Origin: Amphibacillus indicireducens
GTDB taxonomy: Bacteria > Bacillota > Bacilli > Bacillales > Amphibacillaceae
Assembly: GCF_039539605.1 (NCBI RefSeq)
Contig: NZ_BAABDL010000017.1
Location: 17,854 to 81,853 of the forward strand
Length of the DNA stretch: 64,000 nt
Direction: 5' to 3'
The position numbers were made by a program, and so were the translations under genes. Positions 17,158-26,647 of this stretch are shown in pieces. Every line of letters starts with the position of its first letter. Positions within the stretch are counted from its first letter, which is position 1. Under the pieces are notes generated by a model. It made no database searches. It was not told the DNA's origin and was given only the letters and a program-made list of their open reading frames with translations.

Positions 17158-17439
17158 TTAATCATACCATTGTCGTTCAATCATTCGATATTCTAGTTCA
17201 GTAAAGTGATCTATTTTTGTCAGACAAGCATCGATCACTTGTTCAGCTCGCTTTCGATCAGGAGCAATTGTCGCTATTCCTAATAAGGAGCGCTGCCAAA
17301 GGTCTTGATAATCAAGCTCACTGATCGTAATGTTATAGCTATTTTGTAAGCGATGGATCACCTTTTTTATCACTGCACGTTTATCTTTTAATGATTGCGC
17401 TTCGTAGATGTAACATTCTATTTCAACATAGAAAATCAT
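17158..17439 (-). CDS. ylxP: DUF503 family protein YlxP
   Basis: This 93-residue protein of the DUF503/YlxP family contains the signature SLKDKRAVIKKVIHRLQNSYNI. The ATG at 17439 overlaps the infB stop as ATGA, implying coupled translation. A start ten codons earlier would be deep inside infB and lacks support. YlxP is conserved between infB and rbfA; the family has been linked to ribosome assembly, but the sequence shows no catalytic motif. Confidence 0.9.
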   Translation of the reverse strand: MIFYVEIECYIYEAQSLKDKRAVIKKVIHRLQNSYNITISELDYQDLWQRSLLGIATIAPDRKRAEQVIDACLTKIDHFTELEYRMIERQWYD

Positions 17440-19505
17440 GTACGAGCGATCTCCTCCATAATAAAGCACTCGAAAATATCGCCGACTTTGATGTCATGGA
17501 AGTTCTGTAAGGTAATTCCACATTCATAATTTTGCGCAACTTCTCTTACGTCGTCTTTAAAACGTTTGAGTGAGTCAATCTCACCTTCGAAAATAACGAC
17601 GCCATCACGAATCACACGAACACCAGCATCACGAGTAATTTTACCATCTGTAACATAACTACCCGCAATTGTACCAATCCGAGTCACTTTAAATGTCTCA
17701 CGAACTTCAGCTTGACCAATCACTTTTTCTTGATACTCAGGATCAAGCATTCCCTTCATCGCTGCTTCGATTTCTTCAATTGCTTTATAAATGACACGAT
17801 GGAGGCGAATATCTACATTTTCTGCTGTTGCTGTATTTTTAGCGTTATTGTCTGGACGAACGTTAAAACCAATGACAACAGCGTTTGAAGCACTGGCAAG
17901 AATAACGTCTGATTCTGTTATCCCACCTACTCCAGTATGAATAATGTTTACTTTAACACCTTCTACTTCAATTTTTTGTAGTGAAGATGCTAATGCCTCT
18001 GCAGATCCTTGTACGTCTGCTTTAAGGATAATGTTAATATCCTTGATCTCACCTTGCTTAATTTGTTCAAATAGATCTTCTAAACTAACTTTCGTTTGTC
18101 CACCACGACGTTCTACAATTTGTCTTTGTGCACGAAGTTCACCAATTTGACGTGCTGATTTTTCATCTTCAAAAACAACAAATTGGTCTCCAGCTTGAGG
18201 GACGTCACTTAATCCGGTAATTTCAACCGGTGTAGATGGACCAACTTTTTTCACTCGTCTTCCAAGGTCATTAACCATTGCCCGAACACGACCATACGTA
18301 TTTCCAACAACAATTGGATCACCCACTCTTAATGTACCACCTTGAACGAGTAATGATGCAACTGATCCACGGCCTTTATCTAACTCCGCTTCAATAACGG
18401 TACCGTATGCACGTTTATTAGGATTTGCCTTCAATTCCTCAACTTCAGCAACGAGTAAAACCATTTCTAATAAATCATCAATACCTTCGTTTTTAAGAGC
18501 TGAAATTGGTACAAAAATCGTATCTCCACCCCAGTCTTCAGCGACAAGTTGATACTCAGTTAATTCCTGCATCACTCGATCGGGATTTGCTGTCTCTTTA
18601 TCAATTTTGTTTACTGCAACGATAATTGGTACTTCTGCTGCTTTAGCATGGTTGATCGCTTCAACTGTTTGTGGCATGACACCATCATCTGCTGCAACAA
18701 CTAAAATTGCGATATCTGTTATTTGGGCACCACGTGATCGCATGCTTGTAAAAGCAGCGTGACCCGGGGTGTCAAGGAATGTAATTTTCTTATCATTCGC
18801 TCGAATCTGATAGGCACCAATGTGTTGAGTAATCCCACCAGCCTCACCAGCTGTTACTTTTGTTTGACGAATTGAGTCAAGTAACGTTGTCTTACCATGG
18901 TCAACGTGTCCCATAATCGTCACGACTGCTGGACGTTCAACTAATTGCTCTTCACTATCTTCTTCAATAAATTGATTTAAATTCGCTTCATCAACTTCGA
19001 TTACTTTTTTAACTTCAACGTTATACTCTGCAGCGATTAATTCAATAGAATCATCATCAAGTGCTTGGTTTTTGGCAGCCATTACACCAAGTAACATAAG
19101 ATTTTTAATAATATCGTTTGTTTTCTTGCCTAGCTTTTCAGCTAATTCATCAACCGTTAATGTGCCTGAATACTGAAGAACATTTGCTTCTTCTTTCACT
19201 TCATTCTTGTTCTTTGACTGTTCACCTTTTGGTTTTGAAGCTGATTTACGTTGCTCTGTCTGCTTCGACTTTGCTTGTTTCTTTGGCTGTTCAGCTGCTT
19301 TCTTCTGCTGATTAGCCCGTTTAGTTGGTGCTTCTTTAGTCGTTTCTGTTTTTTGATACGTCTGATTCAATTGATCGACTTCTTTCTGTGAAATTGTTGA
19401 CATGTGGTTTGAAACTTCAATCCCCATCTCTTTTAATTTGTTAATAATTTCTTTACTTGATACGTTCTGCGTTTTGGCATATTCATATATTCTTACTTTT
19501 GCCAT
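17436..19505 (-). CDS. infB: Translation initiation factor IF-2
   Basis: IF-2 is the GTPase that places initiator tRNA on the ribosome. It has 689 residues, typical of the shorter Firmicute form. The N-terminal IF2N domain (ending near residue 50) is followed by a lysine/glutamine-rich linker (about 50-105) and a second IF2N domain. G1 is GHVDHGKTT near residue 198, G3 DTPGHAAF, and G4 NKID. Domains II-IV fill the rest. A GGGGGTGA site precedes the ATG. It is in the rimP-nusA-ylxR-ylxQ-infB-ylxP-rbfA operon. Confidence 0.97.
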   Translation of the reverse strand: MAKVRIYEYAKTQNVSSKEIINKLKEMGIEVSNHMSTISQKEVDQLNQTYQKTETTKEAPTKRANQQKKAAEQPKKQAKSKQTEQRKSASKPKGEQSKNKNEVKEEANVLQYSGTLTVDELAEKLGKKTNDIIKNLMLLGVMAAKNQALDDDSIELIAAEYNVEVKKVIEVDEANLNQFIEEDSEEQLVERPAVVTIMGHVDHGKTTLLDSIRQTKVTAGEAGGITQHIGAYQIRANDKKITFLDTPGHAAFTSMRSRGAQITDIAILVVAADDGVMPQTVEAINHAKAAEVPIIVAVNKIDKETANPDRVMQELTEYQLVAEDWGGDTIFVPISALKNEGIDDLLEMVLLVAEVEELKANPNKRAYGTVIEAELDKGRGSVASLLVQGGTLRVGDPIVVGNTYGRVRAMVNDLGRRVKKVGPSTPVEITGLSDVPQAGDQFVVFEDEKSARQIGELRAQRQIVERRGGQTKVSLEDLFEQIKQGEIKDINIILKADVQGSAEALASSLQKIEVEGVKVNIIHTGVGGITESDVILASASNAVVIGFNVRPDNNAKNTATAENVDIRLHRVIYKAIEEIEAAMKGMLDPEYQEKVIGQAEVRETFKVTRIGTIAGSYVTDGKITRDAGVRVIRDGVVIFEGEIDSLKRFKDDVREVAQNYECGITLQNFHDIKVGDIFECFIMEEIART

Positions 19506-19525
19506 ACAGTCACCCCCGAATTATA

Positions 19526-19831
19526 TTAGTCGAGCAATGAGCTTAATTTGTTTGCGAACCCTTCGTCCGTAATAGCAACAGCAACTCTTCCTGACTTACC
19601 GATAGCATGAGACAACTGATCTCGATTCATTACTGTTCGATAAGGCACGTGATAAGACTGACATTTATCGGTCATCTTTTTATGTGTTTGATAGCCAATA
19701 TCATTAGCTAGTAAAAGGAGTTTCGCACGCCCTTGTTTAATATCTTTAATAATTTGGTCTTCTCCGACCGATATTCTTTGAGCTCGAGTTGCCAAGCCAA
19801 CCATATTTAAAATCTTTTGCTCATTACTCAA
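19526..19831 (-). CDS. ylxQ: L7Ae/L30e-family ribosomal-like protein YlxQ
   Basis: This about 101-residue member of the L7Ae/L30e/S12e family has the pattern VGLATRAQRISVGEDQIIKD and ARAKLLLLANDI, typical of K-turn RNA-binding folds. The start is uncertain. TTG at 19831 overlaps the ylxR stop (TTGAGTAA) and has GGTGAG four bases upstream; ATG at 19843 or TTG at 19849 are also in frame. It is in the nusA operon, where YlxQ is universal among Bacilli. RNA binding is inferred from the family. Confidence 0.88.
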   Translation of the reverse strand: MSNEQKILNMVGLATRAQRISVGEDQIIKDIKQGRAKLLLLANDIGYQTHKKMTDKCQSYHVPYRTVMNRDQLSHAIGKSGRVAVAITDEGFANKLSSLLD

Positions 19832-20111
19832 GGCTCTCACCATTAACAACTTTCTTTAAATCTTGATAAACTTGTTCAATTCCTTCAACATGAAAGTGGC
19901 GTTCAATCGCTTTGCTTTTCTCAGCCTGTTCGATAATTGCTAAATCAACCGACACATAAGCACCACGACCATTTTTCTTCCCTGTTGGATCAACGAAAAC
20001 ATCGCCATCTTTAGTTCTAACAATCCGAATCAATGATTGCTTCGGCTTCATCTCATTAGTAATAATGCATTTTCTAAGTGGGACTTTTCTAGTTTTCTTC
20101 GCCATGATCAT
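19824..20111 (-). CDS. ylxR: DUF448 nucleic-acid-binding protein YlxR
   Basis: This 95-residue YlxR/DUF448 protein is marked by KVPLRKCIITNEMKPKQSLI near the N-terminus and GKKNGRGAYVS near residue 55. Two ATGs (20111 and 20105) follow AAGGAG; the second has the more usual spacing. It is coupled to ylxQ by overlapping ends. The family is thought to bind nucleic acid and is always found after nusA; its exact job is not settled. Confidence 0.92.
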   Translation of the reverse strand: MIMAKKTRKVPLRKCIITNEMKPKQSLIRIVRTKDGDVFVDPTGKKNGRGAYVSVDLAIIEQAEKSKAIERHFHVEGIEQVYQDLKKVVNGESLE

Positions 20112-20119
20112 CTAGCTCC

Positions 20120-21235
20120 TTAGTCAAATAAATCATCACTTTCGATAAATAGGTCTGGACTATCTTCTTTAATTAAATCATGATCATTTAATAGACCTGT
20201 TTCTTTTGCTTCAGTTTCATTTTTGATATCAATTTTCCAGCCTGTTAATTTAGCTGCCAGTCTAGCATTTTGACCGCGTTTACCAATTGCGAGTGATAGT
20301 TGATTATCTGGGACGACAACGGTTGTTGCTTTTTCTTCCTCATTCACAATGACATGACTAACTTTTGATGGGCTTAGTGCATTTGAAACGTAAACAACTG
20401 GATCATCTGAGTATTCAACAATATCAATTTTCTCGCCTTTAAGCTCATCAACAACCATTTGCACTCGTTGTCCTTTTGGTCCAACACATGAACCAACCGG
20501 ATCAATTTCAGGGTTTTCAGCAAAAACTGAGATTTTTGATCGGTCACCAGCTTCTCTCGCAACTGAGCGAATTTCTACGATTCCATCATAAATTTCTGGA
20601 ACTTCAGTTTCAAATAATCTTCTCAACAGACCTGGTTCGGTTCTTGAAACGAAAACTTGTGGGCCTTTATTCGTATTTTCAACTTTTGAAACAAAAACTT
20701 TAATTCGATCGTGTACTTCATACGTTTCATTCGGCATTTGATCATTTTTAGCTAATTTAGCTTCGATTCTGCCTAAGTTAACGTAAACAAACCGAGGATC
20801 TACTCGCTGAATAATCCCATTCATAATATCTTCTTCTCGATCGATATACTCGTTATAAATTACACCACGTTCTGCTTCTCTGACACGCTGTGTAACAACT
20901 TGCTTGGCAGCTTGGGCTGCAATTCGACCGAAATCTTTTGGTGTGACTTCAACTTCAATCACATCACCAAGTTGATAGTTAGGACTAATTTCTAATGCCT
21001 CATCTAAGGTAAGTTGTTGATTTTGGTCTTCAAGTTCCTCAACAACTTCTTTTCTTGAATAAACTTTCATACTGCCTGTTTCTTCGTTCAAATCGACTCT
21101 TACATTTGATGCAGACTTAAAATTTTTCTTATATGCAGAAATTAAAGCAGCTTCTAATGCCTCGATTAAAACATCTTTATCAATACCTTTTTCTTCACTC
21201 AGAAGATGAATAGCATTAAAAAGATCTTTACTCAC
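20120..21235 (-). CDS. nusA: Transcription termination/antitermination protein NusA
   Basis: NusA binds RNA polymerase and modulates pausing and intrinsic termination. The 371-residue protein has the N-terminal polymerase-binding domain (1-125), S1 (about 135-200) and two KH domains (about 200-345, with DPVGSCVGPKGQRVQ and LAIGKRGQNARLAAKLTGW). It lacks the extra C-terminal acidic repeats of proteobacterial NusA, as is normal in Firmicutes. It starts with GTG after GGAGGAGGAG. It is the second gene of its operon, whose leader contains a candidate NusA-responsive terminator. Confidence 0.97.
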   Translation of the reverse strand: MSKDLFNAIHLLSEEKGIDKDVLIEALEAALISAYKKNFKSASNVRVDLNEETGSMKVYSRKEVVEELEDQNQQLTLDEALEISPNYQLGDVIEVEVTPKDFGRIAAQAAKQVVTQRVREAERGVIYNEYIDREEDIMNGIIQRVDPRFVYVNLGRIEAKLAKNDQMPNETYEVHDRIKVFVSKVENTNKGPQVFVSRTEPGLLRRLFETEVPEIYDGIVEIRSVAREAGDRSKISVFAENPEIDPVGSCVGPKGQRVQMVVDELKGEKIDIVEYSDDPVVYVSNALSPSKVSHVIVNEEEKATTVVVPDNQLSLAIGKRGQNARLAAKLTGWKIDIKNETEAKETGLLNDHDLIKEDSPDLFIESDDLFD

Positions 21236-21249
21236 TTCTTCTCCTCCTC

Positions 21250-21726
21250 CTAATTAAACGACACTGCCAGTCGTGCTTTAGCAATTTTTTCATATGGAAT
21301 CTCTATTTGTTTTTTTCGACCGCGATCATTAAATTCAATCACAACCAAATCTGATTCATCAAAAGAAAGCAGCTTACCTTGATAACTTTTTTCATTATTA
21401 ATGTGCTGGTAAAGTGAAACGTGAATCTGACGATCAATTTGATTACGTAAATCTTCACGTGTTTTTAATGGTCTTTCAGCACCAGGTGAAGAGACTTCAA
21501 GATAATAGGCAGATTTAATTGGATCGTATTCATCTAATTTCTCACTTAAACGCTCGGATAGTTGACCACATTCTTCAATGTCAACCCCTCCAGGTTTGTC
21601 AATGAATACTCTTAAAAACCAATCCTTACCTTCTTTAACATATTCAATATCAACTAATTCTAAGTTCATTTCTAATAATAATGGTGCTACAATTTCTGTT
21701 GTTTGTTCCTTAACATTTTTACTCAT
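21250..21726 (-). CDS. rimP: Ribosome maturation factor RimP
   Basis: RimP helps assemble the 30S subunit. The 158-residue protein has the N-terminal domain with LELVDIEYVKEGKDWFLRVFIDKPGGV (residues roughly 19-45; quoted only as landmark) and GQLSERLSEKLDEYDPI, followed by the SM-like C-terminal domain. An AAGGAGG site lies six bases before the ATG. It is the first gene after the operon promoter, separated from it by a 270-base leader. Confidence 0.95.
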   Translation of the reverse strand: MSKNVKEQTTEIVAPLLLEMNLELVDIEYVKEGKDWFLRVFIDKPGGVDIEECGQLSERLSEKLDEYDPIKSAYYLEVSSPGAERPLKTREDLRNQIDRQIHVSLYQHINNEKSYQGKLLSFDESDLVVIEFNDRGRKKQIEIPYEKIAKARLAVSFN

Positions 21727-21899
21727 AAGAGAACCTCCTTTTTCTCTAATCGATACAGTTTCTGATTACTTAGTTTGCAATTTTTTAGTTTTTTTAAACG
21801 ATATTCTAATAAATGTGACTCAACGTCAGTATCAAACATTTTGATCGGGTCAATTCTTATTGATCATCTAAGCGGCTTGTTGTTGCATTAGCAATGATA

Positions 21900-21927
21900 A
21901 ATCCCTTGTCAGTGTTGACAAGGGATT
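21900..21927 (-). terminator. Terminator-like hairpin in the nusA-operon 5' leader (candidate attenuator)
   Basis: AATCCCTTGTCA and TGACAAGGGATT form a perfect 12-bp stem with a 4-base loop. On the minus strand the tail after the stem is TATCATTGC, an interrupted, weak U-tract. It lies between the operon promoter and rimP. In B. subtilis the nusA operon is reported to be autoregulated by NusA-stimulated termination in its 5' UTR; this hairpin has the right place and the weak tail expected. It could also serve as the polC terminator. Confidence 0.65.
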
Positions 21928-22005
21928 CAAGCAGTTACCTCATAATAATTAGCTAAGAGCAGGCATGACCAACCCTTAAATTCCGTACCGTTCAAAACTA
22001 AGTGA

Positions 22006-22034
22006 ATTATACCACGGTTTGCAAATATAATCAA
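22006..22034 (-). promoter_or_regulatory. Sigma-A promoter for rimP-nusA-infB operon
   Basis: TTGATT (22029-22034) and a perfect TATAAT (22006-22011) are separated by 17 bp on the minus strand, just downstream of the polC stop codon. Confidence 0.75.
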
Positions 22035-22051
22035 GTTGTTTAACGACTATC

Positions 22052-25000
22052 CTAAAATAATGACAGTTGATTTTTCTCTTCCATTCCAGCCAAGCTTCCA
22101 TGATTGTCAAGATAGTCTAAAACTGTTCTCGAAATTCGGCTTCTTTCTCTTAAATCTTCTTTTGATAAAAATTCGCCTTCTTCTCTTGCTTTAACGATAT
22201 TTAGCGCGGCATTTGTACCTAATCCATCAATCGCATTGAATGGCGGGATGAGTTGATCGCCTTCAACTAAGAATTCAGTTGCACTTGATTCGTAGAGATC
22301 GACTTTACCGAATGAAAAACCTCGTTCGTTCATCTCTAAAGCGATTTCTAAAACCACGACTAGACTCTTTTCTTTCGGTGCTGCATCATTTCCTTTTGCA
22401 TGGATTTCCTCAATCCGTTTCCGAATCGCAGTTGATCCTTTAATCATCGTATCCAGTTCAAAGTCGCTTGCCCGAACAGTAAAGTAAGCAGCGTAGAATA
22501 AAATCGGATGATGGACTTTGAAGTAAGCGATTCTTAATGCCATTAAAACATATGCAGAGGCATGCGCTTTCGGGAACATATATTTAATTTTTCGACAAGA
22601 ATCAATATACCAGTCAGGGACGTCATGCTTTTTCATTTCAATGACCCACTCATCTTGCAAGCCTTTCCCTTTACGGACAGATTCCATGATAACAAATGCT
22701 AATGAAGCCTCTAAGCCTTTGTGCATTAAATAAACCATAATATCATCACGACAACCGATAACATCAGATAATTCACAGATTCCTTGATTAATTAGCTCCT
22801 GAGCATTACCTAACCAAACGTCGGTTCCGTGTGATAATCCAGAGATAATGACAAGTTCACCGAATGAAGATGGATTCGTATCTTCAAGCATTTGTCGAAC
22901 AAATCGAGTACCAAATTCAGGGACACCTAATGTTCCTGTTTTACATAAAATTTGTTCAGCTGTGACACCTAACACTTCAGGTGAAGAGAAAATCTGCATG
23001 ACCTTCTCGTCATCAACAGGAATTTTCTTAGGGTCAATGCCACTTAAATCTTCCAACATTCGAATCATCGTTGGATCATCATGACCAAGAATATCAAGTT
23101 TTAATAAGTTTTCATCGATTGAATGGAAATCAAAATGGGTCGTTAACCATTCAGAATTCTTATCATCTGCCGGATATTGAATTGGTGTGAAATCATAAAT
23201 ATCCATATTCTCTGGAACAACGATGATCCCACCCGGGTGTTGACCTGTTGTTCGTTTCACACCTGTACAACCTTGAACGAGACGATCAACTTCAGTATTT
23301 TTAATGTGTAGGTTATGATCATTCGCATATCCTTTAACATATCCATAAGCAGTTTTCTCAGCAATTGTACCAATCGTTCCTGCACGGAAGACTTTATCTT
23401 CACCGAATAATTCTTTTGTATAATTGTGTGCCGTCGGTTGATAGATTCCAGAAAAGTTTAAATCAATATCAGGAACTTTATCTCCCTTGAAACCTAAAAA
23501 CGTTTCAAACGGAATGTCTTGACCATCTTTCATATATGGTGTCCCACATTTTGGACAATCTTTATCGTCTAGGTCATAACCACTTGCATATTGACCTCCG
23601 GCGAAGAACTCGTGGTGACAGCAACTTGGACAGCGATAGTGTGCAGGTAATGGGTTCACTTCAGTAATTTCTGTTAGCGTTGCAATTAATGATGAACCGA
23701 CCGAACCCCTAGAACCGACTAAATAGCCATCATCTAGTGACTTTTTAACAAGTTTATGTGAAATTAAATAAATAACAGCAAATCCATGACCAATGATACT
23801 TTTTAGTTCTTTTTCCATTCGTTCAACAACAATTTCCGGTAATTCTTCACCATACATTGCGTGAGCTGAAGCATAACTCATTTCTCGAATTTCTTGATCA
23901 GCACCTTCAATATTTGGTGTATAAAGGTCTTTTTTAACTGGACTAATTTGTTCGATTTGATTAGCAAGCATTTGCGTATTTGTCACAACAATTTCTTTCG
24001 CCTGCTGATCATCGAGGAAATTAAAACATTCAAGCATTTCATCTGTTGTTCGGAAAGGAACATCCGGTAAAGTTTGACGGCTTAACGGATTACCTTTTTG
24101 CGATTTAATTAATATTTGACGATAAAACTTGTCCTCTGAATCCAAGTAATGGACATTACCTGTTGCAACACATGGCTTGTTCAATCGATCAGCTAACTCT
24201 ACGATATTTCTAATAATATCATAGATTTGAGCTTCATTTTGAACGAGCTCCTGATCAATTAGTGGATAGTAATTCGCTGGTGGTTGAACCTCAATATAGT
24301 CATAAAATTCAGCGACCTTATCCGCTTCATCGGCTGATTTTTGCATCATTGTTGTGAAAACTTCACCCTGCTGACATGCTGAACCAATCAAAATTCCTTC
24401 CCGATGTGCCGTAATTTTTGACCTTGGGAGACGTGGCACTCGATAGAAATAATCAATATGAGCCATTGAAATAAGTTGATAAAGATTTTTTAAACCAACT
24501 TCATTTTTAGCAAGTAACGTCGCGTGGTAAGGTCTAGCACGTTGATAAGCGTTACCTTCACCCATATGCAAATTAAATTGATTGTGGTTCGTTATTTCTT
24601 TTTCTGCTGATTCTTTAATCAGCGTCCAAAGTAAATATGCAGTTGCTTCCGTATCATAAATTGCTCGGTGATGTTGCGTCAATTCAATCCCGTAATGCTT
24701 ACAAAGAACATTTAGGCGATGACTTTTCAATTGTGGTAAGATAAACCGCCCCAATTCTAACGTATCGATCACTGGATTTTTTACTTTTTCAAGATCGATC
24801 CGCTCGAAGCCTTGGTTAATAAATCCAATATCAAAGCTTGCATTATGAGCAACAAGAATTTCATCACCAATCCAATCATGGAACTCTTGTAAAACTTGAT
24901 CTGCATCTGGGGCATCCTTTAACATCTCATCAGTAATACCTGTTAGATCAATAATTGTTTGTGATAATGGTTTATGAGGATTAGCAAAACGCTCAAACTT

Positions 25001-26344
25001 CTCAATAATTTCACCATTTTTCATTTTGACTGCTGCAAGTTCAATAATGGTGTCATAAACAGCAGATAATCCCGTTGTCTCAACATCAAAGACAACATAT
25101 GTCGCATCTTTTAATTCACGATCAACTTCGTTATAAGCAATCGGCACACCATCATCAACTAAATTAACCTCTACCCCATAGATAACTTTTATGCCATGCT
25201 TTAATCCCGCCATATGAGCCTCAGGAAAGGATTGGGCGACAGCGTGGTCTGTAATTGCAATCGCAGGATGACCCCACTCTGCAGCTCGTTTTACTAGATC
25301 ACCAGCTGAAACAACTGCATCCATTTGACTCATCATCGTATGGCTATGTAACTCAACTCTTTTATCTGCTTCTTGTGCAAGATCTTTTTTCGCCTCGTGT
25401 TTCACTTGGTTCAAATCCGTTAACATCATTGTTAATTCATTAGAGAATGTATCTGTTTGGATATTACCTCGAACTTTGACCCAGATCCCTTTTTTAATTT
25501 GGGTAAATTTCTCTTTATCTTGATCGTTTCTTGAAAACATTTTAATCGTAAACGAATCGGTGTAATCCGTCATTTTAATCATTAACAACTCACGACCTGA
25601 ACGTAATTCCCTGATCTCCACATTGAAGATATAACCTTGTAAAATAACACGTCTCTCTTCTTCAAAAATATCTCTCATTGGAACAGCAGGTTCTTTAATT
25701 GGATAGCCAATCATAATTGGTTCATTTCGATCAGATTCATTTTTTCGTTGTGCTTGTTTTGTTTCCATTGCTTTTTTGACAAGAAGCTTATCTTCAAGTG
25801 CTTTTTGTTCATTAAATTTTTCAATTTGTGCTGTTGCTTGTTCCGTTTCAACATAAATATTGAGCGGCCAAGTGGGTAAACCGTACTGTTGACAATATTG
25901 CTTGAACAATGGTGTCAAGCGATTTTTTATCACAGTTGCCTCAGCTTCATTCCTAGCTTGAATCAATAGTTGACCATCTTTCGTTTCAGGTTGACATTCT
26001 TTAATGTGATCGGCATAAGCAGGTGATAAGTCTTGCTCTTGATCAATGAAATCAGACCAATAATCACACATTTGTGTTGAGTCGACAGTTTGGTCATTAT
26101 AGTTAAGCTGAAATGTGATCTTAGCAATTGTTGAAAACGTTTCTTGAAGTTTGATCCGAAAGAGTCGGAATAATTCGACTGGTAAAACTTGATTAAACTT
26201 AAAATGAAATCTCCAGCGTTTCTCTTGTTTAAATACTTCTAATTTTTGCAGTTGAGCTTGCTCAAAGTAATGCTGTTGATCCGTTTGATCAAGCTTGATT
26301 TGCTCAAGCAAAACAGTCATTTTTTCATGACTCGATAACCCCAT
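22052..26344 (-). CDS. polC: DNA polymerase III alpha subunit, PolC type
   Basis: PolC is the replicative polymerase of low-GC Firmicutes. It has 1430 residues, the family's usual length. After the N-terminal domains and OB fold come a PHP domain (ELHSHT near 330), a DEDD proofreading exonuclease inserted in PHP (VVFDVETTG near 415), a zinc finger (CPSCC and CPKCG around 903-945), the polymerase palm with PDIDLNFSG near 969, and the C-terminal DNA-binding region. GGGGGGA precedes the ATG. It is transcribed separately from proS, which has its own terminator and a repeat in between. Confidence 0.97.
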   Translation of the reverse strand: MGLSSHEKMTVLLEQIKLDQTDQQHYFEQAQLQKLEVFKQEKRWRFHFKFNQVLPVELFRLFRIKLQETFSTIAKITFQLNYNDQTVDSTQMCDYWSDFIDQEQDLSPAYADHIKECQPETKDGQLLIQARNEAEATVIKNRLTPLFKQYCQQYGLPTWPLNIYVETEQATAQIEKFNEQKALEDKLLVKKAMETKQAQRKNESDRNEPIMIGYPIKEPAVPMRDIFEEERRVILQGYIFNVEIRELRSGRELLMIKMTDYTDSFTIKMFSRNDQDKEKFTQIKKGIWVKVRGNIQTDTFSNELTMMLTDLNQVKHEAKKDLAQEADKRVELHSHTMMSQMDAVVSAGDLVKRAAEWGHPAIAITDHAVAQSFPEAHMAGLKHGIKVIYGVEVNLVDDGVPIAYNEVDRELKDATYVVFDVETTGLSAVYDTIIELAAVKMKNGEIIEKFERFANPHKPLSQTIIDLTGITDEMLKDAPDADQVLQEFHDWIGDEILVAHNASFDIGFINQGFERIDLEKVKNPVIDTLELGRFILPQLKSHRLNVLCKHYGIELTQHHRAIYDTEATAYLLWTLIKESAEKEITNHNQFNLHMGEGNAYQRARPYHATLLAKNEVGLKNLYQLISMAHIDYFYRVPRLPRSKITAHREGILIGSACQQGEVFTTMMQKSADEADKVAEFYDYIEVQPPANYYPLIDQELVQNEAQIYDIIRNIVELADRLNKPCVATGNVHYLDSEDKFYRQILIKSQKGNPLSRQTLPDVPFRTTDEMLECFNFLDDQQAKEIVVTNTQMLANQIEQISPVKKDLYTPNIEGADQEIREMSYASAHAMYGEELPEIVVERMEKELKSIIGHGFAVIYLISHKLVKKSLDDGYLVGSRGSVGSSLIATLTEITEVNPLPAHYRCPSCCHHEFFAGGQYASGYDLDDKDCPKCGTPYMKDGQDIPFETFLGFKGDKVPDIDLNFSGIYQPTAHNYTKELFGEDKVFRAGTIGTIAEKTAYGYVKGYANDHNLHIKNTEVDRLVQGCTGVKRTTGQHPGGIIVVPENMDIYDFTPIQYPADDKNSEWLTTHFDFHSIDENLLKLDILGHDDPTMIRMLEDLSGIDPKKIPVDDEKVMQIFSSPEVLGVTAEQILCKTGTLGVPEFGTRFVRQMLEDTNPSSFGELVIISGLSHGTDVWLGNAQELINQGICELSDVIGCRDDIMVYLMHKGLEASLAFVIMESVRKGKGLQDEWVIEMKKHDVPDWYIDSCRKIKYMFPKAHASAYVLMALRIAYFKVHHPILFYAAYFTVRASDFELDTMIKGSTAIRKRIEEIHAKGNDAAPKEKSLVVVLEIALEMNERGFSFGKVDLYESSATEFLVEGDQLIPPFNAIDGLGTNAALNIVKAREEGEFLSKEDLRERSRISRTVLDYLDNHGSLAGMEEKNQLSLF

Positions 26345-26394
26345 TAAACTCCCCCCTAAACCATATTTTTTTGATCGATATTGTAATCAATTGA

Positions 26395-26570
26395 GTGGGA
26401 GGGAACACCCGTGATCTTCACTCTGGATGGACGCTTTCCGCGGGCACGGCCTCAGCTAACTTTTGTAGCAAAAACCGCTACAAAAGTGGATCTTCGGACT
26501 CGTGCTATTCCCGCTGGAGTCGTCATCCGACGTTCCGATCACTTGTTTCCCATGCTTCAATTTATATTGC
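26395..26570 (+). repeat. Dispersed hairpin repeat, copy 2 (plus orientation)
   Basis: This GC-richer element has a perfect 11-bp hairpin, ACTTTTGTAGC (26459-26469) with GCTACAAAAGT (26477-26487) and the 7-base loop AAAAACC. It is flanked by CAGCTAAC on the left and GGATCTTCGG on the right, with CGCTTTCCGCGGGC and TTCCCGCTGGAG blocks further out. The same layout in reverse orientation occurs at about 15330-15530. Similar elements with TTTCCGCGGG/CCCGCTGGAG ends are common between genes in Bacillaceae (general recollection, not checked here). Confidence 0.65.
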
Positions 26571-26647
26571 TCTTTGATTCTAATACTTTTTTATTCCAAA
26601 TCTTTTGTTTTATGAAGTAACTACATAAATCGATTTTCTATATTTAT

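Larger units (their letters stand above)
21727..22051 (-). other. Leader region of the rimP-nusA-infB operon
   Basis: This 325-bp gap between polC and rimP carries no gene. It holds a sigma-A promoter immediately after the polC stop, a 12-bp hairpin with a 4-base loop about 75-100 bases into the transcript, and then about 170 further bases of leader before rimP. The arrangement is that of an attenuator. Confidence 0.7.

Noticed and set aside
22052..26344. Possible frameshift or domain loss in polC
   Set aside because: The reading frame is intact over 1430 codons with PHP, exonuclease, zinc finger and palm motifs in order.
26395..26620. Two overlapping plus-strand frames of 60-69 codons in the proS-polC gap
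   Set aside because: They cross repeat copy 2 in different frames with no ribosome site and no recognisable domain.
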